Shown here: positions 34,819 through 43,950 of the stretch, piece by piece
Position numbering within the stretch: the first letter of the stretch is position 1
Layout: every line of letters starts with the position of its first letter
Assembly: GCF_029813785.1 (NCBI RefSeq)
Contig: NZ_JARVKY010000003.1
Span: 248,001 to 312,000 of the forward strand
From: Streptomyces sp. DH41
GTDB lineage: Bacteria > Actinomycetota > Actinomycetes > Streptomycetales > Streptomycetaceae
Direction of reading: 5' to 3'
DNA length: 64,000 nt
Position numbers and translations under genes: made by a program
Notes under the pieces: generated by a model
Told to the model about the DNA's origin: nothing
The model's database searches: none
Seen by the model: only the letters and a program-made list of their open reading frames with translations

Positions 34819-36744
34819 ATGAGCATGGAGACCACAGCCTGGACCCAGCTGCACAGCGTCATGAACGCCGAGCGGGAGCGCCGACCCCTCGCCCGCGCCA
34901 CGCTGAGCCGCATCGGCGCCTTCGCCCGCCCGCACCGCCGCAGCATCACCCGGTTCGTCCTGCTCGGGGTGGCGACGGCACTGCTCGCCGTCGCCACACC
35001 CGTACTGGCCGGCCGCGTCGTGGACGTGATCGTGTCCGGCGACGACGAGGGCACCGTCGTACGCCTCGCCCTCCTCATCGCACTCATCGCGGTCGCCGAG
35101 GCGGTGCTCGGCATCCTCTCCCGCAGACTCTCGGCGAGGCTCGGCGAGGGACTCATCCTCGATCTGCGCACGGCTGTGTTCGATCATGTGCAGCGCATGC
35201 CGGTCGCGTTCTTCACACGTACTCGTACGGGAGCGCTGGTCTCCCGTCTCAACAACGACGTCATCGGCGCCCAGCGCGCCTTCAGCAACACCCTGTCCGG
35301 CGTGGTCAGCAATCTGGTCACGCTGCTGCTCACCCTCGCCGTCATGCTCACCCTCTCCTGGCAGATCACCCTCCTCGCACTGGCGCTGCTCCCGGTGTTC
35401 GTGCTCCCCGCCCGGCGGATGGGCCGCCGCATGGCCCTCATGCAGCGCGAGGCCGCCACCCTCAACGCCGCCATGGGCACCCGTATGACCGAGCGCTTCT
35501 CGGCCCCCGGCGCCACGCTGATCAAGCTGTTCGGCCGCCCGGAGGACGAGTCGGCCGAGTTCGCCGACCGCGCCCGCCGCGTCGCGGACATCGGGGTGCG
35601 CACCGCCACCGCCCAGGCCGCGTTCATCACCGCCCTCACCCTGGTCTCCGCCCTCGCCCTGGCCCTCGTCTACGGCCTCGGCGGCTGGTTCGCCCTGCGC
35701 GGCACCCTTGACCCGGGCGCCGTCGTGGCGCTCGCGCTGCTCCTGACCCGGCTGTACGCGCCGCTCACCGCGCTCGCCGGGGCCCGCGTGGAGGTCATGA
35801 GCGCCCTGGTCAGCTTCGAGCGGGTCTTCGAGGTACTGGATCTCACCCCGCTCATCGAAGAGAAGCCCGACGCCCGCCCGGTCCCCGACGGCCCGGTCGC
35901 CGTCGAGTTCGACGACGTCCGCTTCGGCTACCCGTCCGCCGACAAGGTCTCCCTGGCCTCCCTCGAAGAGGTCGCCTCCCTGGACACCCGGGGCGGCGAG
36001 GAGGTCCTGCACGGCCTCTCCTTCCGCGCCGAACCCGGCCAGACGATCGCCCTCGTCGGCTCCTCCGGCGCCGGCAAGTCGACCATCGCGGGGCTGCTGC
36101 CGCGCCTGTACGACGCCGACGGCGGCACCGTGCGCGTCGGCGGCGTCGACGTCCGCGACCTGGGCGCCCGTTCACTGCGCGACACCGTCGGCATGGTCAC
36201 GCAGGACGGCCACCTCTTCCACGACACCGTCCGGGCCAACCTGCTGCTGGCCCGCCCCGAAGCCACCGACACCGAGCTGCGGGACGCGCTGCGCCGCGCC
36301 CGCCTGACCGACCTCGTACGCTCCCTGCCCGACGGTCTCGACACCGTGGTCGGCGAGCGCGGCTACCGGCTCTCGGGCGGGGAACGCCAGCGCATGACCA
36401 TCGCCCGGCTGCTGCTGGCCCGCCAGCGCGTCGTCATCCTCGACGAGGCCACCGCCCACCTCGACAACACCTCCGAGGCGGCCGTCCAGGAGGCTCTCAC
36501 CGAGGCCCTGGAGGGCAGGACGGCCGTCGTGATCGCGCACCGGCTGTCCACGGTCCGGGCGGCCGACCAGATCCTGGTGGTCGAGGCGGGCCGCATCGTG
36601 GAACGCGGCACCCACGACGAACTCCTGACGGCCGGCGGCCGCTACGCCCAACTGCACCGCACCCAGTTCGGGCGGCGGACACCGGAAAGGGCGGAGAAGA
36701 CGGAGACGGCGGGGACGCTGGAGAAGGCCGAGACGGCGGCGTAG
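34819..36744 (+). CDS. ABC exporter, fused membrane and ATPase domains
   Basis: A 641-aa half-transporter. Six membrane helices span about 45-340, then the nucleotide-binding domain has Walker A GSSGAGKST near 415, the signature LSGGERQR near 518, Walker B VVILDEATAHLD near 540 and the H-loop IAHRLS near 575. The end (last 30 residues) is a Glu/Lys/Thr-rich tail. The start ATG 34819 lies very near the promoter -10, so the transcript is probably nearly leaderless; ATG 34825 is the alternative. From memory its order with isocitrate dehydrogenase and the sugar genes matches SCO7008, an SoxR target thought to export redox-active compounds. Confidence 0.92.
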   Translation: MSMETTAWTQLHSVMNAERERRPLARATLSRIGAFARPHRRSITRFVLLGVATALLAVATPVLAGRVVDVIVSGDDEGTVVRLALLIALIAVAEAVLGILSRRLSARLGEGLILDLRTAVFDHVQRMPVAFFTRTRTGALVSRLNNDVIGAQRAFSNTLSGVVSNLVTLLLTLAVMLTLSWQITLLALALLPVFVLPARRMGRRMALMQREAATLNAAMGTRMTERFSAPGATLIKLFGRPEDESAEFADRARRVADIGVRTATAQAAFITALTLVSALALALVYGLGGWFALRGTLDPGAVVALALLLTRLYAPLTALAGARVEVMSALVSFERVFEVLDLTPLIEEKPDARPVPDGPVAVEFDDVRFGYPSADKVSLASLEEVASLDTRGGEEVLHGLSFRAEPGQTIALVGSSGAGKSTIAGLLPRLYDADGGTVRVGGVDVRDLGARSLRDTVGMVTQDGHLFHDTVRANLLLARPEATDTELRDALRRARLTDLVRSLPDGLDTVVGERGYRLSGGERQRMTIARLLLARQRVVILDEATAHLDNTSEAAVQEALTEALEGRTAVVIAHRLSTVRAADQILVVEAGRIVERGTHDELLTAGGRYAQLHRTQFGRRTPERAEKTETAGTLEKAETAA

Positions 36745-36795
36745 GGGTGCGGGGAGAGAGGGAGGGGGACGGTGCGGGGCGGGACGGCGCGGGCG

Positions 36796-38583
36796 CTACC
36801 TCGGGCCGGCCGGCCCGCCCCGCGCGGGCAGATCCTGCTCGGCCCACACGACCTTCCCCTCGGGCGTGCGGCACGAGCCCCAGCTCCGGCACATCATGTT
36901 GATCAGCTGGAGACCGCGCCCGCTCTCGTCGCTCACGTCCGCGCGCTGGATCTGCGGCAGATCCGGCCCGGAGTCGGAGACCTCCACCGACAACCGCCGC
37001 TCGTGCCGCAGCAGCCTCAGCTCACCAGGGGCGTTCCCGTACCGCAGGGCATTGCCGACCAGCTCGCTGACCACCAGCTCCGTCGAGTCGACGAGATCCT
37101 CCAGGCCCCACCGCACCAGTTGCTCGCGCACCGCCGTACGGGCCTGCCCGGCGGCCTTGCCGTCCGGCGGCAGGGTCCGCACGTACACATCACCCTCCGG
37201 AGCGAGCGGACGGGCGGCGGCGATCAGGACGATCGCGTCGTCGGACCGGTCGCCGCCGACCCGCTCGGTGACCGCCCGGCACACCGTGCCGTCGTCGGGC
37301 ACACCCGCGCCGACTGCCTCGCGCAGCCGCTCCATCTGGGAAGCGAGGCCGGCGGTGCGCGACCTGATCAGGCCGTCCGTGTACAGCGTCAGCCGCCCCC
37401 GCTCGGGCATCGGGCAGTCGACCGGGTCGTACGGGATCACCCCGGTCCCCAGCGGCGCCCCGGCGGGCACGTCCAGGAACGACGCGGTGCCGTCGGGCCC
37501 GGTCAGCAGCGGTGGCGGGTGACCGGCGCTGGCGATGCGGAAGGTGCTGCCGCACGGGTCGTAGACCGCGCACAGACAGGTGGCGACCTGGTCCTCCTCC
37601 AGGTCGCGGGCGGCCAGGTCCAGCCGGGCCAGCAGCCGCTCGGGCGCGATGTCGAGGGCCATCAGCGTCCGGGCCACCGTGCGCAGCCGGCCCATGGTCG
37701 CGGCGGCGGCCAGGCCGCGCCCCATCACGTCGCCCACCATCAGCGCGGTACGGCCGCTGGGCAGCGCGACCACGTCGAACCAGTCGCCGCCCACGGCGGC
37801 CGGATCACCGGCCGGGTCGTAGCACGAGGACACCTCGAGCCCGGGTGTGCTCGGGCTGGACCGGGGAAGCAGGGCCCGCTGAAGCGTGACCACGTGCTCG
37901 CGCTCCCGCCCGTAGAGCCGGGCGTTGTCGATGTACACGGCGGCCCTGGACGCCAGCTCCATGACCAGCGCCACGTCGGCACGCGTGAACGGTGTCCGGC
38001 TGCCGGCCCGGACGAGGTCGGCCAGGCCCAGCAGCACCCCGCGGGCGATCAGCGGTACCGCGAGGTAGGAGTGCACACCCGCGCGCCGCATGAGATCGGC
38101 GGCCTCGGGAGTGGGCGCGACGGCGTGGAAGTCGGACGGCTCCATACGGGTGACCAGCACCGGCTTCCGGGTGGTCAGGCACGTGCGCACCAGCCGGTCG
38201 GCGGTGTACACCGACACCTCGCCCACCGGGTCCGGCGCGAGGTTCAGCCCCGGGACCTCAGAGACCGCCATGGCCCGGAGCTCGGGGGTGCCCGCCGCCC
38301 CCTCGAAGTGATCGCCCTGCTGGAACCGGAGCACCGACTCCAGCAGGTCCACCGCGCACCCGTCGGCCAGTTCGGGCACGGCGAAGCCGGCCAGCTCCTC
38401 GGCCGTGCGCCGCAGGTCCAGGGTGGTCCCGATGCGCATACCGGCCTCGTTCAGCCATGCCAGCCGACGCCGGGCGCGCACCGCCTCGGTCACCGGCCGC
38501 AGGGCCGCTTTCAGCGCCCGGTGGCCGCCCACGACGGTCTCGGGAGGCCGGCGGAGCCCGCGCAGCCACGGTCGTTCCCGCAC
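36796..38583 (-). CDS. GAF-PP2C (SpoIIE/RsbU-type) phosphatase with C-terminal HATPase_c domain
   Basis: A 595-aa signalling protein. A GAF-like sensor spans about 40-215, a PP2C/SpoIIE serine phosphatase about 235-430 (GGDWFDVVALP, VGDVMGRGL, ASAGHPPPLL, TDGLIRSR and GDRSDDAIVL motifs carrying the metal Asp residues), and an RsbW-like kinase/ATPase fold about 465-590 (STELVVSELVGNALRYG, DESGRGLQLI). Such Streptomyces proteins act in anti-sigma/anti-anti-sigma partner switching. GGAGG precedes GTG 38583. There is no membrane segment and no sigma gene adjacent, so the partners are unknown. Confidence 0.92.
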   Translation of the reverse strand: MRERPWLRGLRRPPETVVGGHRALKAALRPVTEAVRARRRLAWLNEAGMRIGTTLDLRRTAEELAGFAVPELADGCAVDLLESVLRFQQGDHFEGAAGTPELRAMAVSEVPGLNLAPDPVGEVSVYTADRLVRTCLTTRKPVLVTRMEPSDFHAVAPTPEAADLMRRAGVHSYLAVPLIARGVLLGLADLVRAGSRTPFTRADVALVMELASRAAVYIDNARLYGREREHVVTLQRALLPRSSPSTPGLEVSSCYDPAGDPAAVGGDWFDVVALPSGRTALMVGDVMGRGLAAAATMGRLRTVARTLMALDIAPERLLARLDLAARDLEEDQVATCLCAVYDPCGSTFRIASAGHPPPLLTGPDGTASFLDVPAGAPLGTGVIPYDPVDCPMPERGRLTLYTDGLIRSRTAGLASQMERLREAVGAGVPDDGTVCRAVTERVGGDRSDDAIVLIAAARPLAPEGDVYVRTLPPDGKAAGQARTAVREQLVRWGLEDLVDSTELVVSELVGNALRYGNAPGELRLLRHERRLSVEVSDSGPDLPQIQRADVSDESGRGLQLINMMCRSWGSCRTPEGKVVWAEQDLPARGGPAGPR

Positions 38584-38664
38584 GCGTCGCCTCCTCCCAC
38601 AGCCTCCTGCCCCGATTCTGCCCTGCCTCGGGGCGACCGGCGACGCCGGTGCCCCGGCGATGGA

Positions 38665-38723
38665 CCCCCGGCGGTCCCCGGCGGCGGGTCCCCGGCGGGC
38701 CCCGGCCGGGGCACCGCCGGGGG
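38665..38723 (-). terminator. Hairpin after the GH13 gene
   Basis: CCCCCGGCGGT (38665-38675) pairs with ACCGCCGGGGG (38713-38723); the 37-nt loop can form further GC pairs. It starts a few bases after the GH13 stop and should end the sugar operon. Confidence 0.55.
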
Positions 38724-38727
38724 CGCG

Positions 38728-40332
38728 TCAGGCGCGCAGCCACACCGCCGTGTCCCCCGGGAGCCGGCCGTCGGCGTCGAGCGGCCCGCTGCGGAGCAGA
38801 AGCGTGCTGTGTGCGGGCAGCCCGACCGGTCCGGGAGACAGGTTGACGACACAGATCAGGCCGCCCCCGCGCTGGAACGCGAGGACGCCGTCCGGAGCCG
38901 GCAGCCAGCCGAGCGGGCCGTCGCCGAAACCGTCGGCGGAGCGCCGCAGGCGCAGTGCCCGGCGGTAGAGCGCGAGCATCGACTCCGGGTCGGTGCTCTG
39001 GCGGTCCGCCGCGTACGCCGACCAGCCGGCCGGCTGCGGCAGCCAGGGCTCCGCCTCGGAGCCGAAGCCGCAGTACGGGGCGTCGGCCGACCACGGCAGC
39101 GGTACGCGGCAGCCGTCCCGGCCCGGATCGGTGCCCCCGGAACGGAAGTGCATCGGATCCTGGATCCGGTCGAGCGGTACGTCCGCCTCGGGCAGACCGA
39201 GTTCCTCCCCCTGGTACAGGTAGACCGACCCGGGCAGGGCCAGCGTCAGCAGTGCGGCGGCGCGGGCGCGCCGGGCCCCGAGGGCGAGGTCGGTCGGGGT
39301 GCCGAAGGTCTTCTTCGCGAAGTCGAAGCCGGTGTCCGCACGGCCGTACCGGGTCACGGTGCGGGTCACGTCGTGGTTGCAGAGCACCCAGGTGGCGGGG
39401 GCGCCGACCGGGGCGTGCTCGGCCAGGGTGTCGTCGATGGCGCGGCGCAGCCGGTCCGCGTCCCAGGGGCAGGACAGGAAGTTGAAGTTGAAAGCGGTGT
39501 GCAGCTCGTCGGGCCGCAGGTAGCGGGCGAAGCGCTCCGCGTCGGGCAGCCACACCTCACCCACGAAGACGCCCCCGTACTCGTCGGCGACGGCCCGCCA
39601 GGAGCGGTAGATGTCGTGCAGTTCGTCCTGGTCGATGTAGGGGTGCGGGTCGACGCCCTCCTCGAAGTCCGCGAGCGCGGGGTCCTTCGCGAGCAGGGCG
39701 GCGGAGTCGATGCGTACGCCCGCGACACCTCGTTCGAACCAGAAGCGCAGTACGTCCTCGTGTTCCTGGCGCACCTCGGGGTGGGCCCAGTTGAGGTCGG
39801 GCTGTTCCGGCGTGAAGAGGTGGAGGTACCACTCGCCGTCCGGGACGCGGGTCCAGGTGCGGCCGGAGAACTGGGAGGGCCAGTTGTTGGGCGGCAGTTC
39901 GCCGTTCTCCCCGCGCCCGGTACGGAAGTGGAAGCGCTCCCGCTCCGCGCTGCCCGGGCCGGCGGCCAGCGCCGCCCGGAACCAGGCGTGCTGGTCCGAT
40001 ACGTGGTTGGGGACGATGTCGACGATGGTGCGGATGCCCAGCTCCCGCGCCTCGGCGATCAGCTTCTCGGCCTCGCCGAGGGTGCCGAAGGCCGGGTCGA
40101 TCGTGCGGTAGTCGGCCACGTCGTAGCCGCCGTCGACGAGCGGTGAGACGTACCAGGGGGTGAACCAGACGGCGTCGACACCGAGTTCGGCGAGGTACGG
40201 CAGTCTCGCCCGGACGCCCGCGAGGTCACCGGTGCCGTCGCCGTCGCCGTCGGCGAAACTGCGGGGGTACACCTGGTAGATGACGGCGTCGCGCCACCAG
40301 TTCTCGGTGCGGTGCGCGGTGGGGTCTGCCAC
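38728..40332 (-). CDS. aglA: GH13 alpha-glucosidase (oligo-1,6/alpha-glucosidase type)
   Basis: A 534-aa cytoplasmic GH13 enzyme. Conserved regions are DIVPNHVSD (I), GVRIDSAALL with the nucleophile Asp (II), VFVGEVWLP with the acid Glu (III) and VLCNHDVTR with the stabilising Asp (IV). The N-terminal WWRDAVIYQVYPRSFADG is typical of alpha-glucosidases. There is no signal peptide, so it hydrolyses imported alpha-glucosides. GTG 40332 has AAGGA seven nt upstream. It is the last gene after the binding protein and two permeases, separated from them by a strong hairpin. Confidence 0.92.
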   Translation of the reverse strand: MADPTAHRTENWWRDAVIYQVYPRSFADGDGDGTGDLAGVRARLPYLAELGVDAVWFTPWYVSPLVDGGYDVADYRTIDPAFGTLGEAEKLIAEARELGIRTIVDIVPNHVSDQHAWFRAALAAGPGSAERERFHFRTGRGENGELPPNNWPSQFSGRTWTRVPDGEWYLHLFTPEQPDLNWAHPEVRQEHEDVLRFWFERGVAGVRIDSAALLAKDPALADFEEGVDPHPYIDQDELHDIYRSWRAVADEYGGVFVGEVWLPDAERFARYLRPDELHTAFNFNFLSCPWDADRLRRAIDDTLAEHAPVGAPATWVLCNHDVTRTVTRYGRADTGFDFAKKTFGTPTDLALGARRARAAALLTLALPGSVYLYQGEELGLPEADVPLDRIQDPMHFRSGGTDPGRDGCRVPLPWSADAPYCGFGSEAEPWLPQPAGWSAYAADRQSTDPESMLALYRRALRLRRSADGFGDGPLGWLPAPDGVLAFQRGGGLICVVNLSPGPVGLPAHSTLLLRSGPLDADGRLPGDTAVWLRA

Positions 40333-40359
40333 GTGACGGTCCTTTCGGGCAGGTTGGAT

Positions 40360-40410
40360 CTTCGCCGCCGGCCCGGACAGGGCGGGGCGTCGGACGGGCC
40401 GGCGGCGAAG
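40360..40410 (-). terminator. Intra-operon hairpin between permease and alpha-glucosidase genes
   Basis: CTTCGCCGCCGGCCCG (40360-40375) and CGGGCCGGCGGCGAAG (40395-40410) form a perfect 16-bp stem with a 19-nt loop. It lies in the 127-bp gap and could lower downstream expression or protect the upstream mRNA end. Confidence 0.65.
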
Positions 40411-40459
40411 GCTGACGGGGACGAGCCGGTCGGGCGGGGAGGGAGACGGGCGGAGTGCC

Positions 40460-41335
40460 TCAGCCCTTGAGTCCGCCGGCGGTGAGTCCGCCCATGATGT
40501 TGCGCTGGAAGATCAGGAAGATGATCAGGGTCGGCAGCGAGGCCATGGTGAGCGCGGCGATCAGCACGTTGACGGGCACTCCGTTGGACAGGGAGTAGAT
40601 GCCGACGTTCAGTGTCTGCTTGGCCGGGTCGGGCAGTGTCAGCATGGGCCAGAGGAAGTCCTTCCAGACGCCCACGATCGCGAAGATGGACACCACACCG
40701 AGGATCGGCCGCGAGATGGGCAGCACGATCGACCACAGGGTGCGCATCGGCGAGGCGCCGTCCATGGACGCGGCGTCGAGCAGCTCCCTCGGGATCGAGT
40801 CGAAGAACCGCTTCAGCAGGAAGATGTTGAAGGCGTTGGTCACCGAGGGCAGCCAGATCGCCCACGGTGTGTTGAGCAGGTTGCGTTCGAAGAGCGGCAC
40901 GTCGAGCACCGTCAGGTACTGCGGCACGACCAGCACCGTCGCCGGGATCATCAGCGTCGCCAGCATCATGCCCAGGATGGCCTTGCCGAAGACGGGGCGG
41001 AGTTTGGACAGGGAGTACGCCGCGGCCACGTCGAGGACCAGTTGGAAGGCCAGCGCGCCGAACGCGTAGAACAGCGTGTTCCCCAGCAGGCCGGCCAGGT
41101 CCATGACGTTCCAGGCCTGCGAGTAGTTGTCGGGTTCGAAGGACTCGGGCACCAGTGTCGGAGGTGTCCGTACGACTTCCTGGGTGTCCTTGAAGCCACT
41201 GGAGATCATCCAGTACATCGGGCCGAGGAAGACCACGGTGAAGAGAGCGACGACACCGCCGAACGTCACCCAGTAGAGGACCTTGCCGCGGGGCCTGGCG
41301 AGTTGCGCCGGTGAGATGAGCGTGCGTGTGGACAT
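40460..41335 (-). CDS. aglG: Sugar ABC transporter permease (AglG/MalG type)
   Basis: A 291-aa permease with six membrane helices and the EAA loop near residues 185-205 (LLDAASMDGASPMRTLWSI). The N-terminal YWMISSGFKDTQEV is typical of the MalG-like subunit of carbohydrate uptake type 1 transporters. It follows the partner permease after 21 nt in the same operon. No ATPase gene is present; Streptomyces sugar importers commonly share the MsiK ATPase, encoded elsewhere. Confidence 0.92.
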   Translation of the reverse strand: MSTRTLISPAQLARPRGKVLYWVTFGGVVALFTVVFLGPMYWMISSGFKDTQEVVRTPPTLVPESFEPDNYSQAWNVMDLAGLLGNTLFYAFGALAFQLVLDVAAAYSLSKLRPVFGKAILGMMLATLMIPATVLVVPQYLTVLDVPLFERNLLNTPWAIWLPSVTNAFNIFLLKRFFDSIPRELLDAASMDGASPMRTLWSIVLPISRPILGVVSIFAIVGVWKDFLWPMLTLPDPAKQTLNVGIYSLSNGVPVNVLIAALTMASLPTLIIFLIFQRNIMGGLTAGGLKG

Positions 41336-41356
41336 CTGTGGTTTCCCCCGGGCTCT

Positions 41357-42316
41357 CTACTCGTCCTCGGCGCGGCTGAGCTTCACGTACGCCGCCGAGA
41401 ATCCGGCGAGGAGCACGAGGAGCAGCAGGCCGAGGGCCGCCGCGGCGCCGTAGTCGTTGAAGTTGAAGGCGTACTGGTAGATGAGGTAGACGACGGTGGT
41501 GGTGGAGCCCTCGGGGCCGGCGCCGCCGGTGAGCAGGAAGGGTTCGACGAAGACCTGCATCGTGGCGATGATCTGCATGAGCAGCATCAGGGAGAGGATG
41601 AGACGGGTCTGCGGAATCGTCACGTGCCAGATCTTCCGCAGCAGCCCGGCACCGTCGAGCTCCGCCGCCTCGTACAGCTCACCGGGTATGCCCTGGAGCG
41701 CGGCGAGGTAGATCAGCGCCGCGCCGCCCATGTTCATCCAGGTCGACGCGAGGACCACGGAGAGCATGGAGAGGTCGGGATCCTGCAGCCACTGCTGCTC
41801 GGGCAGCCCGACGGAGGTGAACAGTTCGTTGAGCAGGCCGTAGCCGGGGTCGTACAGGTACTTGAAGAGCAGCACGGCGGCGACCGGGGGCAGCATCACC
41901 GGCAGATAGACCAGCAGCCGCAAGTACCCCTTGCCGTGCCGGAGTTCGTTGATGACGATCGCGACGACGAACGGCACGGCGAAGCCGAAGACCAGGGCCA
42001 GCACGGTGAACAGCAGGGTGTTGCGCCACGCCTGCCAGAAGGCCGGGTCGTTGAAGACCGTGCGCAGGTTGTCCAGGCCGACCCAGGAGACCTCGCCCTG
42101 GTCCGTCTTCTGGAAGGCGAGGAAGAACTCCCGGACCATGGGGTACCAGGAGAAGAAGGCGAAGCAGAGGACCGCCCCGATCAGGAAGCCGTGCGCGGTG
42201 AGATTGCGTCTGAGGTTCCTGCCGAAGGACCCGCCGGGCGAGGGCGGGCCGGCCGGCGGCGGCTGGGAGTGGCGGGATCTCGCCGCCTTGCTCGGGGTCA
42301 GGCTGGGGGCCGACAT
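41357..42316 (-). CDS. aglF: Sugar ABC transporter permease (AglF/MalF type)
   Basis: A 319-aa permease with a 35-residue cytoplasmic N-terminus and six membrane helices. The EAA loop is near residues 215-235 (LYEAAELDGAGLLRKIWHVT). It pairs with the AglG-type subunit to form the membrane channel of an alpha-glucoside importer. It sits 67 nt after the binding-protein gene. Confidence 0.92.
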   Translation of the reverse strand: MSAPSLTPSKAARSRHSQPPPAGPPSPGGSFGRNLRRNLTAHGFLIGAVLCFAFFSWYPMVREFFLAFQKTDQGEVSWVGLDNLRTVFNDPAFWQAWRNTLLFTVLALVFGFAVPFVVAIVINELRHGKGYLRLLVYLPVMLPPVAAVLLFKYLYDPGYGLLNELFTSVGLPEQQWLQDPDLSMLSVVLASTWMNMGGAALIYLAALQGIPGELYEAAELDGAGLLRKIWHVTIPQTRLILSLMLLMQIIATMQVFVEPFLLTGGAGPEGSTTTVVYLIYQYAFNFNDYGAAAALGLLLLVLLAGFSAAYVKLSRAEDE

Positions 42317-42383
42317 CGTCGCTCCTCGGTACTGATCTCGTGGGCCCCGGGGAGCGGTACGGCCCGCCCCCCGAGGGAGCCGG

Positions 42384-43799
42384 TCACTGCGTGGCCAGAA
42401 CCTGGTTGACCTGCTGCTCCGCGGTGGAGAGCAGCTTGTCGATGTCGGCGTCCTCGTTGGTGAGGATGCCGGACATCACGTTGTCCAGGACCTTGTAGAC
42501 CTCCTGCGCCTTCGGCGGCTCGGCCTTGCCCGGGACCGGGTTGTCCAGATACGTCTTGAAGTTCTCGACCGGCATGGTGGCGTGCTCGACCCGGGCCGCG
42601 TCGTCCTTCTTCTTCGACTCGTTCAGCCAGAAGTTGGGCTGCGGGAGACCGACCGGCAGGTCGTCCTTCTTCTTGCGGGCCCAGTTGAACTGTCCCTCGC
42701 CGACGGTGAGGTTCTGGAAGTTCAGCCAGGCGACGCCGGCCTTGATCTTGTCGGGGGAGATCCCCTTCTTGATCATGTAGTTGTTGCCGCCGGCCAGGGT
42801 GTTCTTCGCGTCCGGGATCGGCCCCATGCCGAAGTTCTCGTAGTCGGCTCCGAGTTGCTGCACCATGTACGTGATGTCGTCGGGCGCGGCGAGGAACATG
42901 CCGAGCTTGTCGGTGGCGATCTGCTTCTGCAGGTCGCCCCACTTGAGCAGCTGGGTCTTGCCCATGCTCTCGTCCTCCCAGCGCATGGCGTGGAGGTTCT
43001 CGGCGACCTGCTTGCCCAGCTCGTCGTTGAACGCCGCCTTCTTGCCGCTCGCGTCGACGACCTCCCCGCCGAGGCTGAACATCTGGGCGGTGAAGTGCCA
43101 GCCGCCGGTGTTGCCCGCGCTGTACTCGCCGAAGCCGGCGATGCCGTCGCCCAGGTCGGCGATCTTCTTGGCGGCGGTGCGGACCTCGTCCCAGGTGCGC
43201 GGCGGGGTGTCCGGGTCGAGTCCTGCCTTCTCGAAGAGCTTGCGGTTGATCAGCAGGCCCATCGTGTAGTTGCTCGTGGGCAGGCCGTAGAGCTTGTTCT
43301 CGTGCTTGAGCGAGCCGAGGACGTTCGGGTCGATGTCCTTCAGGAGCGGCACGGTCTTGTCGTTGACATACGCGGTGATGTCCTCGGCGCCGTCGTTGTC
43401 CAGTACCTGGGGCAGGTCGGTGAAGTACGTGTAGAAGACGTCGGGCTGCGACTTGGCCTTGAGCATCGCGGTGAACCGCGGCGGCTCCAGGCACTGGCCC
43501 GGGGTGGAGCGGCCCTCGATGGTGACGTTGGGGTACGTCTTGTTGAACTCCTTGACGTCCTCCTTCCACTCCTTCAGCTCCGCCGCCTTGGCGGCCGCGG
43601 GCATGCAGTCGATGGTGATGGTCACCTTCGTCTTCGGGTCCAGCGGAGCAGCCGGGTCGGAGGACCCGCTGCTGCCTTCGGAACCGCCGCCGTCGTCACT
43701 GCTGCTCGTGCCGCAGGCGGCCAGAGCGGTCAGGGTGAGAGCGGAGACGAGCGTGATGGCGCCGGCACGACGGGTACGGCGGAGCCGAGCACTTCTCAT
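42384..43799 (-). CDS. aglE: Extracellular sugar-binding lipoprotein (AglE type)
   Basis: A 471-aa solute-binding protein. The signal peptide with lipobox LTALAACG places the lipid-modified Cys at about residue 29, followed by a Ser/Gly/Asp linker. The mature part has the family-1 binding-protein fold (KVTITIDC start, WDEVRTAAKKIADLGDGIAG, KLGMFLAAPDD). ATG 43799 has AAGGGGA six nt upstream; the frame remains open to 43871. It heads the uptake operon, downstream of a LacI gene on the same strand. The likely ligand is an alpha-glucoside from alpha-glucan breakdown. Confidence 0.92.
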   Translation of the reverse strand: MRSARLRRTRRAGAITLVSALTLTALAACGTSSSDDGGGSEGSSGSSDPAAPLDPKTKVTITIDCMPAAAKAAELKEWKEDVKEFNKTYPNVTIEGRSTPGQCLEPPRFTAMLKAKSQPDVFYTYFTDLPQVLDNDGAEDITAYVNDKTVPLLKDIDPNVLGSLKHENKLYGLPTSNYTMGLLINRKLFEKAGLDPDTPPRTWDEVRTAAKKIADLGDGIAGFGEYSAGNTGGWHFTAQMFSLGGEVVDASGKKAAFNDELGKQVAENLHAMRWEDESMGKTQLLKWGDLQKQIATDKLGMFLAAPDDITYMVQQLGADYENFGMGPIPDAKNTLAGGNNYMIKKGISPDKIKAGVAWLNFQNLTVGEGQFNWARKKKDDLPVGLPQPNFWLNESKKKDDAARVEHATMPVENFKTYLDNPVPGKAEPPKAQEVYKVLDNVMSGILTNEDADIDKLLSTAEQQVNQVLATQ

Positions 43800-43950
43800 G
43801 GGTGGTCCCCTTCGGGCATGAACGTGGAAGGCGCCCCACCGCCGATGCGTTGTGGGGCGCCGCTCACTCAACCACCGTGAACAAGAGCGCGCAATATCTC
43901 GCGCTGATTTTGTAATTGTTGGACAGATCGCCGAAGGCGTTGAGGCGCGA

